In this document: one piece after another, positions 1 to 21,043 of the stretch
Layout of the letters: each line of letters opens with the position of its first letter
How positions within the stretch are numbered: the stretch's first letter is position 1
NCBI GenBank assembly: GCA_028753945.1
Contig: JAPNXP010000002.1
Span: 15,445,624 to 15,509,623, forward strand
DNA length: 64,000 nt
Direction of reading: 5' to 3'
Origin: Hexactinellida sp. DTS-2022
Lineage: Eukaryota; Porifera; Hexactinellida
Position numbers and translations under genes: made by a program
Notes under the pieces: generated by a model
Database searches by the model: none
Seen by the model: the letters and a program-made list of their open reading frames with translations, nothing else
Told to the model about the DNA's origin: nothing

Positions 1-61
1 CACTCTGTACTACTATTGTGTGTCTGTGTAATATTAAATCGTTATTTTACCATTCCTGTAG

Positions 62-3517
<3,456 letters not shown>

Positions 3518-3815
3518 CGCCACATGTCGTAACTATGTTCCTTTGTTCTTTTAGCTCGTACACTATATATAGATTTTAATGTTTTTATCTCACAAATAAC
3601 ATTCTGCCATTGACATTAGTCCCTAGTGAGTTGTATTTATTTTGGCTGATATTTATGTTGTTATTTAGCGTATATTAATTATGCTGAAGTGTTGTATTGT
3701 TGTTGTTGTTGTTGTTATCTGGGGTTTTATAGAATTACTAGAGGGTTTATTTTGTATATAGTATTCGGTTTTATTGAATTTCTGGATAATCTGGCTTTTA
3801 CCAAGTATTCAACTA

Positions 3816-4010
3816 CAGTCAGGTCTGCTTATTGTGAACAGTTTTTCATTTGCTTAATATTAAAAACTATATTATGAACAAGCCCTATGATCCCAACTTA
3901 CATAGGGTTTGTATTAAGTTTAGTTCGCTTATTATAAAGTCTCTCTATTATGAACACAATTTTGGTCCCTTGAATAATCATATTAAAGAACCTGACTATT
4001 TGCATTTGTC
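3816..4010. mobile_element. MITE family D (CTTATTATGAAC words)
   Basis: Starts CAGTCAGGTCTGCTTATTG and closes with GAACCTGACT. Internal marks are GAACAAGCCCTATG, ACATAGGGTTTGTATTAAG and GGTCCCTTGAAT. Other copies: 9581-9764, 21307-21700 (interrupted by an L element), 28215-28350, 42655-42796, 57145-57316, 59485-59682. Confidence 0.75.
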
Positions 4011-4464
4011 CCGTTAAGTCCATTAAAAATACAAAATCATTAATGGGTACAACGTCCAAATAGTCACTTGCAAAATTAGTAACAAAGTTATTAAACTTAA
4101 GAAAACATTTGCACCAAAACACCCAAACAATTGTTATAACATAACATGTAATGCCAAGTTATACCATCCCAATAGTTATTTGCATTCTCATAAATAGACT
4201 GACATCAAATAGCTAAGGTTATTCTCAGAATATGTAATTTAATAAGTTATATAATTTAACCCCTATAATCCATTAAACTGGTTGTGCCACATTCCATTTG
4301 AGCTATCTGGTATCCTAGCAGAGCTGTCTCTGCATTAACTAATTATTCACAAATGAAAGTATTTCCTTTCACTACATTCCTGACTGGATGGAGTCACCAT
4401 GTGCATCAGAAGAGGCGGCACACAAACAGATGCCACATTCCACTCAGTTCCACCACCTAGCTCT

Positions 4465-4475
4465 GCTATAAGATA
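4465..4475 (+). promoter_or_regulatory. TATA-like box of NHL gene 1
   Basis: GCTATAAGATA lies about 90 bp before the ATG and is conserved, inverted, upstream of NHL gene 2 (about 48070-48080). Conservation between the duplicates is the support; transcription start is not known. Confidence 0.45.
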
Positions 4476-4558
4476 CGAGACACATTCTCTATAGCATTCT
4501 ACTAACAAACTACTTTCCTTTCCATAGACTAACTAGCTAACTAGCAAATAATAACAAA

Positions 4559-5791
4559 ATGGCAGTTCGATTCCCTGACCCGATACACCCCGTAGACCCT
4601 GTCGAGTTGGAAATACACCAACTGTTCGACCGCATAATTATGTGTGTCCAGCAGCGACGAGTGGCACTCCTAACCACATACCGCGACACACGCGACCAAA
4701 TAGCCGCTAGGCCCATAACCCGAGCGCGAAAAGAACAAGAATTAATCGCACTGAAAACGCAAACCGAACAAAGTCTCCAAATGAACGAACTGAGAGAGAC
4801 CCAGGAGCGAATCCTAGCGGAACTAGAACAAGCGCTAGCAGAGGTGAGGGTACCCCAGCCCGAGACACGCGTGGTGTTCCGAGGCACCTGTGGACACCTG
4901 GAGCAGGTGATCGCAGGTGTGGGAGAGGTAGTCGAGGAGGAGGTGCCCGTTGTACCCCGATATGAAGAAATGAGACCGATTGTAACTGTCGGGAAGACAG
5001 GACTAGCTCCTGGAGAGCTCTTCCATCCTTATGGTGTCGCTATCGATGGGAACACAAATCTAATTTATGTCGCAGAAGGGTTTGGTTCCTGTAGAGTCTC
5101 AATCTTCTCGGAGACAGGCGAATTCCTAAACACTTTCACGAATCAAGCCATGAGAGAGCCATGGGGTATAGCGATCCATCGAAACAACCTGTACGTGACG
5201 GACATAGTAGCACACGCTGTGTTCCGATTCAAAATAGAGGCTGACATGCGTCTCGTCGCTAGCCTAGGGAGTAGGGGATCTGGTGTGGGACAGTTCGATT
5301 GGCCTTGCGGACTCACCGTCTCTACCAACGGAGATGTGTTCGTAGCGGATTGTAACAACAACAGAATCCAAATCCTAGATGACTCCCTACACTTCCAAAG
5401 ATCCATAACGCATGAAACAATGAAACGCCCGTATGACGTTAAACTGACACCAGATGAGGTGTACGTGCTCTGTAGTGACTCTCAGTGCATACTCGTGTTC
5501 TCTCACGCAGGAGAGAAGATACGCTCCCTAATCACACAGGGTCCAGGAATGCAGATAGGATTAGCTGTCTTCTTCTGTTTGGACAGAAAACAGAATTTAC
5601 TGCTCAGTGATTATGATAATAATCAAATTCGAGTATTCTCGAAAGAAGGGACACACCTCCACACTATAGGGGAACCAGGACAAGAAGTGGGAATGTTTCA
5701 TAGGTCTAAAGGAATAGTTCTAACTGAAAATCTAAAGTTAATTATTGTGTCTTCGAGCGACAACTACAGACTACAAATATTTTCCTGTTAA
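4559..5791 (+). CDS. Coiled-coil/NHL-repeat beta-propeller protein, copy 1
   Basis: Intronless, 410 codons, start in the context AACAAAATGG. Residues about 20-100 are charged and heptad-like (probable coiled coil). Residues about 140-410 form a six-bladed NHL propeller, with repeats of the type PGELFHPYGVAID, EPWGIAIHRNNLYVTD, GDVFVADCNNNRIQI and NNQIRVFSKEGT. In animals such propellers usually sit on TRIM proteins and bind RNA or protein; here no RING or B-box precedes the coil, so ubiquitin-ligase activity should not be assumed. No signal peptide or TM segment is evident, so likely cytoplasmic. Copy 2 (46752-47987, - strand) is about 95% identical in residues 1-135 but only about 84% in the propeller. 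Changes are concentrated at equivalent loops of each blade. The duplicated unit includes about 290 bp of upstream DNA. Confidence 0.9.
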   Translation: MAVRFPDPIHPVDPVELEIHQLFDRIIMCVQQRRVALLTTYRDTRDQIAARPITRARKEQELIALKTQTEQSLQMNELRETQERILAELEQALAEVRVPQPETRVVFRGTCGHLEQVIAGVGEVVEEEVPVVPRYEEMRPIVTVGKTGLAPGELFHPYGVAIDGNTNLIYVAEGFGSCRVSIFSETGEFLNTFTNQAMREPWGIAIHRNNLYVTDIVAHAVFRFKIEADMRLVASLGSRGSGVGQFDWPCGLTVSTNGDVFVADCNNNRIQILDDSLHFQRSITHETMKRPYDVKLTPDEVYVLCSDSQCILVFSHAGEKIRSLITQGPGMQIGLAVFFCLDRKQNLLLSDYDNNQIRVFSKEGTHLHTIGEPGQEVGMFHRSKGIVLTENLKLIIVSSSDNYRLQIFSC

Positions 5792-5836
5792 AAATTCTTA
5801 TTTTGTTGTTTACTGTTTATTTGTTTACCGTATTAA

Positions 5837-5950
5837 TACAGTAGACTCTTGTTAATAGGAACACCAGGGGACCGTCTTAATTAATATGTTCGTATTAACC
5901 GGAGCACTTGCATGCATTTGTATAGGCTAGGGGATTAACATTGTATCCTT
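5837..5950. mobile_element. MITE family A, truncated
   Basis: CAGTAGACTCTTGTTAATAG, then GTTCGTATTAACCGGAG and GCATGCATTTGTATAGGC. It lies in the short NHL-geminin spacer, just 25 bp before the geminin ATG. Confidence 0.6.
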
Positions 5951-5974
5951 AATTAGCATAATTAAGTACAGAGA

Positions 5975-8900
5975 ATGTCTACTATATCTAGAAGAAGGAG
6001 ACAGCTTAAAATAAAGGAGAATAATTTGAAATATTTTCTGACCGCAAAGGGGGCCACCGAGGTACCCCCCAAGGGGCTCTCTGTTCGTAGCAACGATAAG
6101 GAGAACTTGGAATGTAAACTGGATGTAGGGAGTAAGCTGACTACTCAGTGCAAGGATTTATTCAATGATAAGGAGGTTAGAGTACAAGTTAGTTACCTTA
6201 TAGGTACATTGGCATTTGTTTACTTGTTTACATTATAGAATGTGTCACCTAACATTGGGACAACAACAACAACAACAACAGAAACACACAACTTGAAACT
6301 AAGGCAGAATTCTAAAAGTATAAAGGGGGGGTATAAGAACATGAACACCCCCCCTATTATTGCCCCCTCTGTTCCCATTGATGGTACCCCAGGGGGCAAG
6401 GGTCCCATTGATGGTACCCCAGGGGGCAAGAGTCCCATTGATGGTACCCAAAGGGGCAAGGGTCCCATTGATGGTACCCCGGTCACTTCGCACCTCTCAA
6501 CTGACGAGGTCACCAACCTACTCACTCAAGAGGGTCAGTTACATATACAGGGTAGCATAGCTATAGTATTGTGGTAATTAAAGAGATACAAATGGTACAT
6601 TTATACAAATATAACTAAACACCATATTTCCTGTATTAGCATTTCCAAATATACTTTGACATGGTAGGTTTCCGATTATGAAAGAAAAATTGGAAATTTG
6701 CAACTATTTTGACATTTTTATCTCCCTAACAATTTCAATACAATTATATTCTATTTCTACGGAGCGTGTAATAGGATAATTTCGACTGCATTAAATTTAG
6801 GAGTTAATCAGTTAAAGATACATAACAATAGTAACAAATCCGGATAATAACCTTAGAAAGGTATTCCGGATAGAAAGTACCGTATATAAAATATCCCTGG
6901 TTACAGGAATATATAAACCGTCATACAACAATACAAAGGATGGTCTGTCACACATTGGTTACCCCTCTCCCTTGGAAGCGTTACGTAACGTTTGGACACC
7001 CCCTATACCAGTGGTCCCACCTAGGGTCCATGTACATATGTAAGGGGTCCACTTAATGTATAATATCATTATAGGGGTCCACTTAATGTATAATATTTAT
7101 GAGTTTACTTATCCACCGATCATCGGCGTTTGTATTAAAAAACCTGGCTACTTTCTATCGATTGTTTTTTTATGTTTATGAAAACACCATCGGTAGAAAC
7201 TAGCCAGGTTATTTAATACAAACGCCGATGATCGGTGGATAAGTAAATTCTTAAAATATTTAATGTTTTGACCACTTTTGTCCAATTTTTAGGTTTAGGA
7301 CAGGGCGGTTTAAACCACCTGGTTTTAACCATTTGTCCAAAACCTACCAACCCTGGTTAGTTGGTATTTGCCCTCAGCTGATGTTTTTATAAACAAAGGG
7401 TCAATTGTCCCAATGTACTCATGGTACCTGGTTACTGTTACTGTCAGCATTTGAATGGGGCTTCACTAATCAGGCTACTCAACTCTTGCCTGGCATTGAA
7501 TGGGACATGTCATATGCGGGCAAATCTGTATAGAGAGCCATGTGACCAACTTATTTAAATAAATATATACTTATACGTATACTACATACATTGTTATGAT
7601 GAATTAATACGTCGTCATGCCTATTCATTTGGAATCGAATTAATTATGACCTGTCACACGGTCATATTTATATGGTTTTCAGGGCCCTTTTGGCCATTAA
7701 ATGCTCCACAAATACTATAAATTGAACCCTGTACTATCTGGCAATTAACCCACCACTAATCTATGATTATGACGTCATTAACCTTGAAACAGGTTCGCGT
7801 GTTACACGCCTGTATAATCACGACATCAAACTTTATGCATGCAATATTCTTGGACGCATACGTATCTCCAGTTGAAGACACATTGCTATCGAAGGGATTG
7901 GTGCCAATGTCCCTATTACCGGTATTCGCCTCCAACACATTAACCGGGGCTTTATTCGGGTCGCTATTAGCCGGACCGCTAAGCGAGTGGTTAGGAATAA
8001 AGTCTATTTTGATAATATTCTCTCCTCTCTCCGTTATAGGCAGTCTCCTGCTTATACTGGCTGTTAATCCGACATCCATGGTTGTGGGACGGGGGCTAAT
8101 AGGTGTGTACGCCGGTTTGGGGCTCTCTTGTTCTCCTGTGTACAACTCGGAAATCGCCCCTCCCCACTTAAAGCAGATTTATGGGTCTGTTTATAATCTG
8201 TCGATTGGCGTTGGTATGAGTCTCTCCTATCTAATGGGGATATGGCTGGATTTTCGTTGGTTGCCGTTAGTGTACTTATCCATGGTTGCATTTATGGTAT
8301 TTAACCTGTTGCTTCTGCCCGAGAGTCCGAAATGGTTGCTTAAGAAAGGTTTGTTGGAATCTGCGAAGAAAGCCCGTGCGTATTATTACGATTCTAACGA
8401 GATTAGTCCCCTTTCCCTTCCTGACCCAGATTGTGTTAACCACACCATGGATTACAACACGTTTGTTAAGCCCTCCCTGAGATCTGATATTTATAACTAC
8501 TTCAAGTGGCCAGTTATAAGGCCCCTATTGGTCTGCTGCACCCTCCAGACATTCAAATGTTCCTCTGGTTACATGTTTCTCATGGTGTACTCCTCACACA
8601 CCCTAAGGTCAGGGGTCAAATTGGACCCTAATGTGGTATCCCTTTTCTCACCTGTTTCCATCATACTTGGCAGCTTAACTTTCCTGTTTGTTATAAAACA
8701 TGTTAATTGGAAACGCCTATTAATGGTGACAACATTTGTACAGATGGTTTGTAATCTCCTTTTAGGCGCCACTCTCCACTTATCCAGTACCATGGCCCCC
8801 TCTACATTCCTAACATTCCTACAGTACGCTCCCGTTGCTCTGACGAGCTGCTTCATGTTTTGCATGGGCCTAGGCTGGGGGTCCTTATCATGGCTTTTGT

Positions 8901-11731
8901 ACGGACAGTTATTACACACCCATTACACACGGGTTTCGGCTGGCATTGCTACCTCCGTGTGCTATCTCTCTGCGTCTCTGAATCAGCTGATCGGTCCACT
9001 TGTGGTGCAGGCGTTTGGGAATCCGGGTCTGTTCTATTCGTACGGGGCTATGTGTTTAGTGGCGCTAGGGTTCCAGTGCTTCTATTAAACACAATGGTAT
9101 TTGTATCTACTCCCTTCGCTGTAGTGTTTATTATGTTTTGATTTATTAGAAATAACTTATATAGAGCTCAGTTTTTCAGTATGTGTATTCAGGCACTGAG
9201 AAAGGTCAGTTTTTCCCAAGCTTTGAAATTGACCTTTAGAAAGTAAGCCTGGGCTTTTAGTATGGGAAAAAATCTGAACTCTACTAGAGCTCAGCTCTAT
9301 ATAAGCATTCTCGATTTATTAACTATTAAACTTATGATATTAATATTATCTCTATTCATTCAGATATCAACTTTATTATAAGATACAGTGGATGCCGGTT
9401 ATAAGAACATCATCGGGAACTGCATATAATGTTCTTATAACCGACATAAATTATATGGGGTATATGGCAACCGTTTTCCAGTATAGTAACAGGATAATTT
9501 CCACTTTACCTCAACTTATTGTCTTTAAATTAATAGAACGAGGTCCCAATTTAATGTTACTATGTATACCGTAGTATACAGTCAGGTCTGCTTATTGTGA
9601 ACAGTTTTTATGCTGCTTAAATTGTAACTTTTTATTATGAACAAGCCCTATATTTAATAACTTACATATAGTTTGTATTAAGTTGAGTTCGCTTATTATG
9701 AAGTCTCTCTATAATGAACACAGTATTTGGTCCCTTGAATGTTCTTAATGGGAACCTGACTGTATTTACTTGCCTAGGAAAGGTTTTGAATCAAGACTTT
9801 ATGTAAAGGCCTTGGATTTCTATAATTAGTATACAATCCTGTCTGGATATCTTCTGTTATTTGATAGTCCGTAATCTAGAAATATTATGCCTTTAGTGTC
9901 TGTATTAATCCTTTCATTAATTGTAATACATATGTAATAGCAATTGCCAGGGTTGCCGTGGGTATGGGAATTCCCATAGGATTCCCATATGGGATGGGAA
10001 TGGGAATTTTTTTTAGCCTATGGCTATGGGAATTCTCACATGTGGGAATTCTCACATGTGGGAATCCTGTGGGAATTCAAATAGGATTAGCAATAGAATT
10101 TCCACAAATTCATATAGATAATTATATTACAATAAAGCATAGTTTTCATTATGGTTGTAGACAAGTATATAAATATACGTACTTCAGGGAATGAAAAGTT
10201 CACGAACGGACAGAATTGACGCAATTCAGTTCATCTTAAATTGACGCACGTTCAGTTCGTTCATGGGCTAACCCGCGTTCGTTCAATCCGTTCAATCCGT
10301 ACAATTAAGTTCATTCAGTTCGTTCAATTCGTTTAGTTCAGTTCGTTCAGTGTACAGTGAGTGGGTCGAACTATTCCGTTTATGATAGACTGTTCGATCC
10401 TCTAAGCTGTTATTGAAGTTCAGGTTAAGAAGCTATAATCTAAGCTAAGAGACATGAGTCCACTAGGGATGTCCGGAATTAGCACTTTTGCAGTCACCTA
10501 TTATATTTAATGGATCTATATTTAAAATTTATCTTTATTCAGTTTAGTTCGTTCAATTCAGTCCGTTCAATTGCCGTTCGGAAATCGTTGTCGTTCGTTC
10601 AGTTCGTTCACCGTGAATTCCTTAAAAGCCCTGCGTTCAGTTCGTTCAGTTCAAGTTCAATAAGTTCGTTCGTGAACCTTTCATTCCCTGACGTGCTTAT
10701 ATATAGTTTGGATTTTATTATAGGAATTTTATTTCCACATGTGGGAATCCTATGGGAATTCCCACAGAAATCCTTTGGGAATGGGATGGGAAGGGAATTA
10801 AAATTCCCTTCCCACGGCAACCCTGGCAATTGCTCTATTAGCAAGTTATTTTCAGTCCCCAAGCGAGTAATTATGTTCCTCTAATAGCAAGTTCGCCTAT
10901 TTAAATAGCAAGCAAATTAGTGCAAAAATGCGACTTGCTATTAGGCGAACACCACTGTAATAACTTTAGATATTTGTTTGTTTGTTTGTTTCTTTGTTTA
11001 TTTGTTTGTTTGTTTGTTTATTTGTTGTTGTTGTTGTTGTTGATTACATATTACCCAGAGCCCGGAGAGAAGTACTATCAGATCCTAGCTGAGCAGAGGA
11101 GAAAGGCACTGAAGGAAACTTTAGCTGAAAACGAAAAAGTTAGTAATTAATCGGACTTATAGTATATACGTATAGCATAGTAAATGTACTATTTATAGAT
11201 TTAATATTCCCCGGAATTATTGATAGGTCTGCTTATAACGAAAACTTTTTATTATGAACAAGCCCTATGGTCCCAATTTAACAACTTAACATAGGGTTTG
11301 TATTTTCCCCCAGAGTACTAAATGCATTAATTATATTATCCGCTTATAACGAATATCCGGATATAACGAAGGAATTTACAGGTCCCAAGCACTTCGTTAT
11401 AACGGGAGTTAACTGTATAATGTCTCTATTATACACACAATATGTGGTCCCTTGAATATTCGTATAATAATTTAACAACTTATGAACACACTGACTATAT
11501 ATACCCTGACTATATGCATACCTCTAGCTGACGAATGAGAATACGGAGCTGAGAGAGCTATCAGCTGTTCTCCAGGGACAGCTGGACTCAGCTTTGGAGC
11601 TGGTGAGATTATACGAGAAGATTATAGAGAATAGCAGCAGTTCCGATAAAGTTATAGAGAATAGCAGCAGTTCCGAGATTATTATAGAGAATAACAGCAG
11701 TTCCGATACAGGAGAGACACCCGATAATTAA
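5975..11731 (+). CDS. GMNN: Geminin, DNA replication licensing inhibitor
   Basis: Binds CDT1 and blocks MCM loading; nuclear, normally degraded by APC/C. Exons 5975-6175, 6239-6533, 11059-11138 and 11528-11731 join in frame to about 259 residues (vertebrate geminin is about 210). The diagnostic segment is EKYYQILAEQRRKALKETL followed by AENEK and LTNENTELRELSAVLQGQL, matching the geminin YWKEVAEKRRKALYEAL-ENEKL coiled coil. The C-terminus ends in an acidic serine-rich tail. Exon 2 contains four near-identical 30-bp in-frame units (PIDGTPGGKG) and exon 4 three units (IIENSSSSD-like), both absent from vertebrate geminin. No classical RxxL D-box is obvious in the N-terminal part I can read. Intron 2 is 4.5 kb and holds a complete transporter gene on the same strand. 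The splice 6533/6534 is G|GTCAGT and restores phase 1 exactly. Confidence 0.88.
6361..6480 (+). repeat. In-frame 30-bp coding repeat in geminin exon 2
   Basis: Four tandem copies of a unit beginning CCCATTGATGGTACCCCAG, encoding PIDGTPGGKG with small variations. Confidence 0.9.
6534..7762. other. Geminin intron 2, 5' portion
   Basis: AT-rich, non-coding. Contains a small repeat (AGGGGTCCACTTAATGTATA twice near 7038-7092) and a large foldback at about 7107-7250. I see no exon. Confidence 0.6.
7107..7250. repeat. Long inverted repeat (foldback)
   Basis: The arm starting ACTTATCCACCGATCATCGG and continuing GCGTTTGTATTAAA is repeated inverted, ending CCGATGATCGGTGGATAAGT. The arms are about 55 bp and the loop about 30 bp. 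Could be a foldback MITE; it lies in geminin intron 2 upstream of the nested transporter. Confidence 0.8.
7763..9088 (+). CDS. MFS sugar-transporter-like protein (SLC2-type), intronless
   Basis: Multi-pass membrane transporter of the major facilitator superfamily, 441 residues, about 12 hydrophobic segments. SLC2/sugar-porter marks are present: GPLSEWLGIKS after TM2 (the G-x-D/E-R/K loop), GRGLIGVYAGLGLSCSPVY with YNSEIAP in TM4-5, PESPKWLLKKGL at the start of the central loop, and a long cytoplasmic loop. SLC2 proteins move hexoses or related polyols, but the substrate cannot be read here. The C-terminal half lacks a clear PETKG motif, and the protein ends a few residues after TM12, shorter than typical GLUTs (about 490). 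A Met at codon 3 is an alternative start. It lies wholly inside geminin intron 2 on the same strand; no introns of its own, so a retrogene origin is possible. Confidence 0.82.
   Translation: MIMTSLTLKQVRVLHACIITTSNFMHAIFLDAYVSPVEDTLLSKGLVPMSLLPVFASNTLTGALFGSLLAGPLSEWLGIKSILIIFSPLSVIGSLLLILAVNPTSMVVGRGLIGVYAGLGLSCSPVYNSEIAPPHLKQIYGSVYNLSIGVGMSLSYLMGIWLDFRWLPLVYLSMVAFMVFNLLLLPESPKWLLKKGLLESAKKARAYYYDSNEISPLSLPDPDCVNHTMDYNTFVKPSLRSDIYNYFKWPVIRPLLVCCTLQTFKCSSGYMFLMVYSSHTLRSGVKLDPNVVSLFSPVSIILGSLTFLFVIKHVNWKRLLMVTTFVQMVCNLLLGATLHLSSTMAPSTFLTFLQYAPVALTSCFMFCMGLGWGSLSWLLYGQLLHTHYTRVSAGIATSVCYLSASLNQLIGPLVVQAFGNPGLFYSYGAMCLVALGFQCFY
9154..9306. mobile_element. MITE family M (CTTATATAGAGCTCAG termini)
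   Basis: Begins CTTATATAGAGCTCAG and ends inverted CTGAGCTCTATATAAG-like. Long arms meet around GGCACTGAGAAAGGTCAG...TGACCTTTAGAAAG. Other copies at 12607-12774 and 30102-30275. Three near-identical copies in one window suggest recent activity. Confidence 0.8.
9307..11058. other. Geminin intron 2, 3' portion
   Basis: Contains a truncated E MITE (9384-9485), a D MITE (9581-9764), a GGGAATTC/CCCATGGG-rich low-complexity block (9955-10080, inverse-related to 10730-10820), a GTTCAGTTCGTTC-rich block (10195-10680), then TTTG and GTT microsatellites up to the exon 3 acceptor. No coding exon seen. Confidence 0.6.
9955..10830. repeat. Large palindromic repeat with GTTCGTTCA core
   Basis: The outer parts (GGGAATTCCCATAGGATTCC near 9968 and GGGAATCCTATGGGAATTCC near 10743) are inverse-related. 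The interior has many TTCAGTTCGTTCA words and inverse AACGGACAG/GAACGAAC words. The overall inverted architecture of about 870 bp suggests a transposable element remnant without coding capacity. Confidence 0.6.
11222..11515. mobile_element. Composite: family C MITE inserted in family D MITE
   Basis: Family D sequence (GAACAAGCCCTATGGTCCC) stops after AGGGTTTGTATT. C-type sequence follows (CCGCTTATAACGAATATCCGG, GTTAACTGTATA), then D resumes (TGTCTCTATTATA, GGTCCCTTGAAT). Confidence 0.65.
11618..11705 (+). repeat. In-frame repeat in geminin exon 4
   Basis: Three copies of a 30-bp unit beginning ATTATAGAGAATAGCAGC, encoding IIENSSSSD-like acidic/serine repeats. Confidence 0.85.
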
Positions 11732-12301
11732 TACACTACACACACACACACAGATTGGTATTTGAACAGTCTATTGAGTAATTACCGCACTTAATACAAC
11801 AGTATGATTAATCTCACACACTATTGTTAAATCTGATTCTTAATTCGTATGGCATTGCTAGGTACCGTCTGTTTTGATAGAAACACTGCTTTATAAAACT
11901 CCCATACTGATTATCCTACTTTAACACCTTTTAGTAAATAAACCCGGTTTCACAAAGGTGAATTATTGATGTTAAAATGACCTTGCCATTGCCTGGAATT
12001 TCATTACTGTCGTTAGTAGGAACACGGATTCAGGGAATATCTGTTAAGGAGTACAAGGTTTAATCCCCTAGCCAAGGGTTTCATTTAGGGGGGGGGGGGC
12101 ATTTGCCCCCCCTTGGGATTTGAAAAATAAATTGATCAAAGCTGAAGCTGCCCCCCCTCATATTCCCAATACTCTACTTTGTCCCCCTTTGCCTAAATGT
12201 CTGGATAAATCACCCCCATAGCCTATACAATGCATGCGATACGAATCCCTCTAAGGCGCCTATACTATATAACTCGGTTGGACCTTCGCCCTAGCTCTGA
12301 C
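11732..12301. other. Intergenic geminin-catalase with nested MITEs
   Basis: A family A MITE (about 12003-12250) is interrupted by a separate roughly 135-bp element with G-rich and C-rich halves (12079-12219). The catalase promoter must lie here or overlap these elements. Confidence 0.6.
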
Positions 12302-20347
<8,046 letters not shown>

Positions 20348-21043
20348 ACCCCTCTGGAGTCTGGACACACCCCTCTGTGATTCTACTAAGCCGCAGCTTA
20401 TTTATCCTGTCGCTACTGTGCACTACTTACTCTCCGATCAATCATTAACCTCCAATTAATTCACTGTTCTTAGGGGACATGGGCAAATGTACCCCAAGGG
20501 GACTTATGTACCCTTAGGTAGAACTTGGGTATGTCAACAAAATTAAGATTTTGATTTTGCAATTGCATTTCGGTATATTATTACTAGTAATCCACAACAA
20601 ATTTTGTACAAAATATATATTTTTCAAGAGCCGCTTGACACCTAAGGTTCTAATACAGTCAACTCCCGTTATAACCAAGTCGGATATAACGGAGTACCTG
20701 CTTATAACGAAGTCATTCAATGATCCGGAAATCCTTCTATCTTGTTACATTATTAAAACTTCGGTTGCAACGAATTTCAGCTTATAACGAAGTCATATAA
20801 ATCCCATATAGCCTCTAAGCTATTGATTTACTCCGGTTATAACGAATTCTGTTATAATGAACTCCGGTTAAAACGAATTCAACTTGTAATGAACTCTTAT
20901 TATCTCGAAAACTCGAACTCCGCGTATAACGAAATGTAACTACGGTCCCGAGGACTTGGTTATAAGTTGACTATAAGGAGGGCATTATGAAGGTTTGGCA
21001 CCCCCCCTGGCTACGGTTAATGTGCTCTGGACTGCGTGTAGCA
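20348..21043. other. Intergenic tubulin-aldolase with MITE family C
   Basis: Contains a long family C element (about 20655-20980) with many GTTATAACGAA words, ending GGTTATAAGTTGACTATA just before the aldolase start region. Confidence 0.6.
20655..20980. mobile_element. Long MITE family C copy
   Basis: CAGTCAACTCCCGTTATAAC at the start and AAGTTGACT at the end. In between, at least nine CTTATAACGAA/GTTATAACGAA words make it twice the usual family length (about 155 bp). Confidence 0.65.

Larger units (their letters stand above)
3518..4558. other. Intergenic: Src 3' flank, MITE D, duplicated NHL promoter
   Basis: Holds the Src 3' flank, a family D MITE at about 3816-4010 (CAGTCAGGTCTGCTTATTG at its start), AT-rich DNA, and from about 4268 the upstream block shared with NHL gene 2 in inverted orientation (48000-48275). 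Confidence 0.7.
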
